Assembly (NCBI GenBank): GCA_030612095.1
Contig: JAUWOO010000088.1
Span: 1-7,556 of the forward strand
From: Thermoplasmatota archaeon
GTDB taxonomy: Archaea; Thermoplasmatota; E2; DHVEG-1
Reading direction: 5' to 3'
DNA length: 7,556 nucleotides
Under the pieces are notes generated by a model that worked only from the letters and a program-made list of their open reading frames with translations, was not told the DNA's origin and searched no databases. The translations under genes were made by a program, and so were the position numbers. This document shows, one piece after another, positions 5,523 to 7,556 of the stretch (positions within the stretch are counted from its first letter, which is position 1; each line of letters starts with the position of its first letter).

Positions 5523-6461
5523 ATGAATTGCATTGTAACGGGTGGAGCCGGTTTTATTGGATCTCATTTATGTGAATATCTACTGCATAAAAAGCACCAG
5601 GTTTTCTGTATTGACAACCTCATTACAGGATCAAGGAAGAATATAGAACATTTAATAGATAATTCTAATTTCACCTTTATTAATCAAGATATTATACAAG
5701 ATTTTTCTTTTAAAGAGGAATTAGATATGGTTTTTCACTTTGCTTCTCCCGCATCCCCTGTTGATTATTACAAATACCCAATTGATACCTTGCGAGTTGG
5801 CTCTATTGGTACTGAAAATATGTTGAGGATTGCCCTGAAAAAAAAAGCGCGTTTTATGTTGGCATCGACTTCAGAGGTATATGGTGATCCAAAGATTCAT
5901 CCTCAGAAGGAGAGCTATTGGGGTAATGTAAATTCTATTGGCCCTCGCTCCGTGTATGATGAAGCAAAAAGATATGCTGAGGCAGTAACCATGGCATATC
6001 ACAGAGAATATGGATTAGACGTTAGAATTGCCCGGATTTTCAACACGTATGGCCCTCGGATGAAACCCGATGATGGGCGAGCGGTTCCTAATTTCATTAA
6101 GCAATCTTTACGTGATGAACCAATTACCATTTATGGTGATGGTAGTCAGACAAGGAGTTTTTGTTTTGTTTCTGATGAGGTGGATGGATTGTTCTCTTTG
6201 ATGAATTCCAATTATGAGTATCCAGTGAATATCGGCAACCCCGAAGAGTACTCGATTTTAGAGCTTGCTAGCATAGTTAAAGAAATCTGCAAAAGTTCTT
6301 CTGAGTTTGCATATAAGGAGCTCCCTGTTGATGATCCAAAGTGCAGACGGCCAGACATTAGTAAGGCTAAAGAGATTTTGGATTGGCAACCCAAAATCGA
6401 CATTCGAGAAGGGCTTAAAAAGACTATCAAATGGTTTAAAAAAACCCACATGTGGAAGTAA
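5523..6461 (+). CDS. uxs: UDP-glucuronate decarboxylase (UDP-xylose synthase)
   Basis: Converts UDP-glucuronate to UDP-xylose, releasing CO2, through a 4-keto intermediate with tightly bound NAD. It is an extended SDR: G7-x-x-G10-x-x-G13 in TGGAGFIGSHL, then D31 in CIDN. The family signatures are FHFASPASPVDYYKYPIDTL (71-90), the catalytic STSEVYGDP with T116/S117/E118, and Y145-x-x-x-K149 in YDEAKR. RIFNTYGPRM (171-180) and YGDGSQTRSFCFVSDEVDG (204-222) follow, then the late arginine R275 in DDPKCRRPDI. These separate it from simple epimerases and dTDP-glucose dehydratases. At 312 aa it is the soluble, complete form without the N-terminal membrane anchor of animal enzymes. It starts 9 bases after galU, with an imperfect GGGGT ribosome-binding site. 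With GalU and Ugd it completes a route from glucose 1-phosphate to UDP-xylose. A closely related 4-epimerase is the main alternative, but the ASPASPVDY and TSEVYGDP blocks argue for decarboxylase. Confidence 0.9.
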   Translation: MNCIVTGGAGFIGSHLCEYLLHKKHQVFCIDNLITGSRKNIEHLIDNSNFTFINQDIIQDFSFKEELDMVFHFASPASPVDYYKYPIDTLRVGSIGTENMLRIALKKKARFMLASTSEVYGDPKIHPQKESYWGNVNSIGPRSVYDEAKRYAEAVTMAYHREYGLDVRIARIFNTYGPRMKPDDGRAVPNFIKQSLRDEPITIYGDGSQTRSFCFVSDEVDGLFSLMNSNYEYPVNIGNPEEYSILELASIVKEICKSSSEFAYKELPVDDPKCRRPDISKAKEILDWQPKIDIREGLKKTIKWFKKTHMWK

Positions 6462-6466
6462 GTTTT

Positions 6467-7234
6467 ATGGCTAACATATCGATTATCGTCGCAGCATTTA
6501 ATGAACGAGGGAATCTTGAAGATTTGATTCCTTCTTTTCAGAAGTTTAATATTCCAGAAAAAGCGGAGATTATCGTTGTCGACAGTGGCAGTGATGATAC
6601 TCCAGATTTTTTTGTGGATAAACCTTTTATCAATTATATTCATAGTAAAAAAAGGTTGTTTCCAGGGGAGGCAAGGAATCTCGGCATTAAAAATGCATCT
6701 GGTGACGTGTTTTCTTTTTTAGATGCAGATACTATTGTGTTAGAAGGATGGTTTGAGGAGCTTCTTGAGTCGATTAAGCAACATGATGTCATTGCTGGCG
6801 CTGCGCCTAGTCTCCCTGGCCAGAAGAAACGTTTGCCGCGGGTATCCATTATGATTGATGGTGAAGATATAACTTGGCCAACGTGTAATATTGTGTACAA
6901 AAAAAAAGTGTTGGATACAGCAGGAGTTTTTCAAGAGGGAATGCCAAGCGGCGCAGATGTTGAATTGAATTACCGCTGTGTGAAAAAAGGCTACAAAATT
7001 CATTACAACCCAAAGATGAAAGTATATCATAAACACAGGAGTACCTGGAAAGGTTTTATAAAACAATCTTATAGAGACGGGTATGTTCGTGCTCAGCTTG
7101 AAGTGTTAATTCCTGAAAGTAAAGGAAAACATCAGTTTGGTAAATTAACTGGTCAGAATATTATTCGGTTGGGTTTTGGCGCCTTAGGATATGCAAGAAA
7201 GAGATGGTTATCAAGATCAATATTAGATACTTAA
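6467..7234 (+). CDS. Family 2 glycosyltransferase (GT-A fold)
   Basis: Transfers a sugar from a nucleotide-sugar donor to an unknown acceptor, most likely on the cytoplasmic face during polysaccharide or glycolipid assembly. From the ATG at 6467, the first strand and loop ISIIVAAFNERGN (4-16) are followed by VVDSGSDDT (37-45), the nucleotide-binding acidic pair, and GEARNLGI (67-74). The metal-binding D86-A-D88 is in FLDADT. The acceptor-side block TCNIVYKKKVLDTAG leads to PSGADVELNYR, where the usual E-D general-base motif reads A-D. The late HKHRSTWKGF and YRDGY segment is typical of GT2 polysaccharide enzymes. It is 255 aa with no membrane helix, so it is probably peripheral. ATG 6467 is preferred over a GTG at 6452 that overlaps the upstream gene: the family starts just before ISIIV, and GGAAG (6454-6458) lies 8 bases upstream. 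Donor and acceptor are not predictable; UDP-xylose or UDP-galactose are the local candidates. Confidence 0.88.
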   Translation: MANISIIVAAFNERGNLEDLIPSFQKFNIPEKAEIIVVDSGSDDTPDFFVDKPFINYIHSKKRLFPGEARNLGIKNASGDVFSFLDADTIVLEGWFEELLESIKQHDVIAGAAPSLPGQKKRLPRVSIMIDGEDITWPTCNIVYKKKVLDTAGVFQEGMPSGADVELNYRCVKKGYKIHYNPKMKVYHKHRSTWKGFIKQSYRDGYVRAQLEVLIPESKGKHQFGKLTGQNIIRLGFGALGYARKRWLSRSILDT

Positions 7235-7556
7235 ATCCCTTCTTCTATTTCTGTTATAGCACTTTTAACAATCTTTCTGATGTTTTCTGGATTAAGGTTA
7301 AAATCTACAGTACCCGCTTTGAAAAAAGAACCCGGGTAATGGGATTTTAAAACTGCATGAACTACTCGTAATAATTTTTCTTTTGGAATTGTTTTCATTG
7401 AAATTGCATCTTGGATATATTTTGTGAGAATTGACGTATCTTTAACATCAAAAGTAATGCCTTTATGTGAATAGAATGGTTTATCCAAAACAACCACTGG
7501 TTTTTGATGGAGAAGACCTTCCCAGCCAACATCAGAGTTTATTGTAATTATGGCTT
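7231..7556 (-). CDS. Capsule polysaccharide biosynthesis protein (Capsule_synth/KpsC-KpsS-like), C-terminal part
   Basis: Only the last 107 residues are inside the window; the frame is open through the right edge. The visible part begins with TINSDVGWEGLLHQKPVVVL and continues DKPFYSHKGITFDV. This matches the C-terminal signature of the Capsule_synth family: T-x-N-S, a G-x-E-x-L-L helix, a K-P-V-V strand, then F-Y and G-x-T. The tail after it is helical and charged, ending EIEEGI. In bacteria KpsC and KpsS build the Kdo linker of group 2 capsules. Archaea are not known to use that linker, so the archaeal role is more likely a different polysaccharide transferase. The gene is convergent with the glycosyltransferase, and both stop codons lie in the same TTAA (7231-7234). 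A GTG at 7497 is in frame but inside the conserved segment, so it is not the start. Confidence 0.65.
   Translation of the reverse strand, partial: AIITINSDVGWEGLLHQKPVVVLDKPFYSHKGITFDVKDTSILTKYIQDAISMKTIPKEKLLRVVHAVLKSHYPGSFFKAGTVDFNLNPENIRKIVKSAITEIEEGI

Noticed and set aside
2411..6461. Epimerase and decarboxylase genes as a recent tandem duplication (both 312 aa, both beginning with TGGAGFIGSHL)
   Set aside because: Similarity is limited to the general SDR NAD-binding motif. The catalytic surroundings and substrate blocks differ throughout, so the equal length is coincidence within a shared superfamily.
6450..6466. GTG start at 6452 for the glycosyltransferase, overlapping the decarboxylase gene
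   Set aside because: It has no ribosome-binding site and adds five residues not expected in the family. ATG 6467 begins right before the conserved first strand.

Overview
The window looks archaeal. Ribosome-binding sites follow the archaeal GGTGAT/GGAG pattern. Upstream regions carry BRE/TATA-like boxes rather than -35/-10 promoters, and one gene (ugd) sits at leaderless distance from an AT box. The DNA is AT-rich. I cannot name the lineage: a methanogen or other Euryarchaeon, or a Thaumarchaeon, would all fit. This rests on expression signals and protein style, not on a marker gene.

Left part (1-2340). It opens with the 3' bulk of a CrtC/AttH-type lipocalin-like protein whose frame runs off the left edge. 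Next comes an intergenic stretch with a folded inverted repeat and a good BRE/TATA, leading into a 63-aa cold-shock-domain protein with a long, structured leader. Positions 1579-2039 hold no confident gene. They do hold an orphan promoter-like site and a reading frame for a small membrane protein that has two in-frame TAG codons and no usual start. A small zinc-ribbon protein is encoded on the minus strand (2040-2222).

Right part (2411-7556). This is a surface-polysaccharide cluster on the plus strand: a GalE-like epimerase, UDP-glucose 6-dehydrogenase, UTP-glucose-1-phosphate uridylyltransferase (GalU), UDP-glucuronate decarboxylase (UDP-xylose synthase) and a family 2 glycosyltransferase. 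Gaps are 25, 6, 9 and 5 bases. On the minus strand at the right edge is the C-terminus of a capsule-polysaccharide-type protein (Capsule_synth/KpsC-KpsS-like), whose stop codon overlaps the glycosyltransferase stop in a shared TTAA.

How the genes fit together: GalU makes UDP-glucose, Ugd oxidises it to UDP-glucuronate, and the decarboxylase turns that into UDP-xylose. The epimerase can supply a C4 epimer (UDP-galactose, or possibly UDP-galacturonate or UDP-arabinose). The glycosyltransferase and capsule protein would use these donors for a surface glycan. Isoleucine codon use differs sharply between the left-hand lipocalin-like gene and the sugar-nucleotide genes, so the two halves may have different histories.
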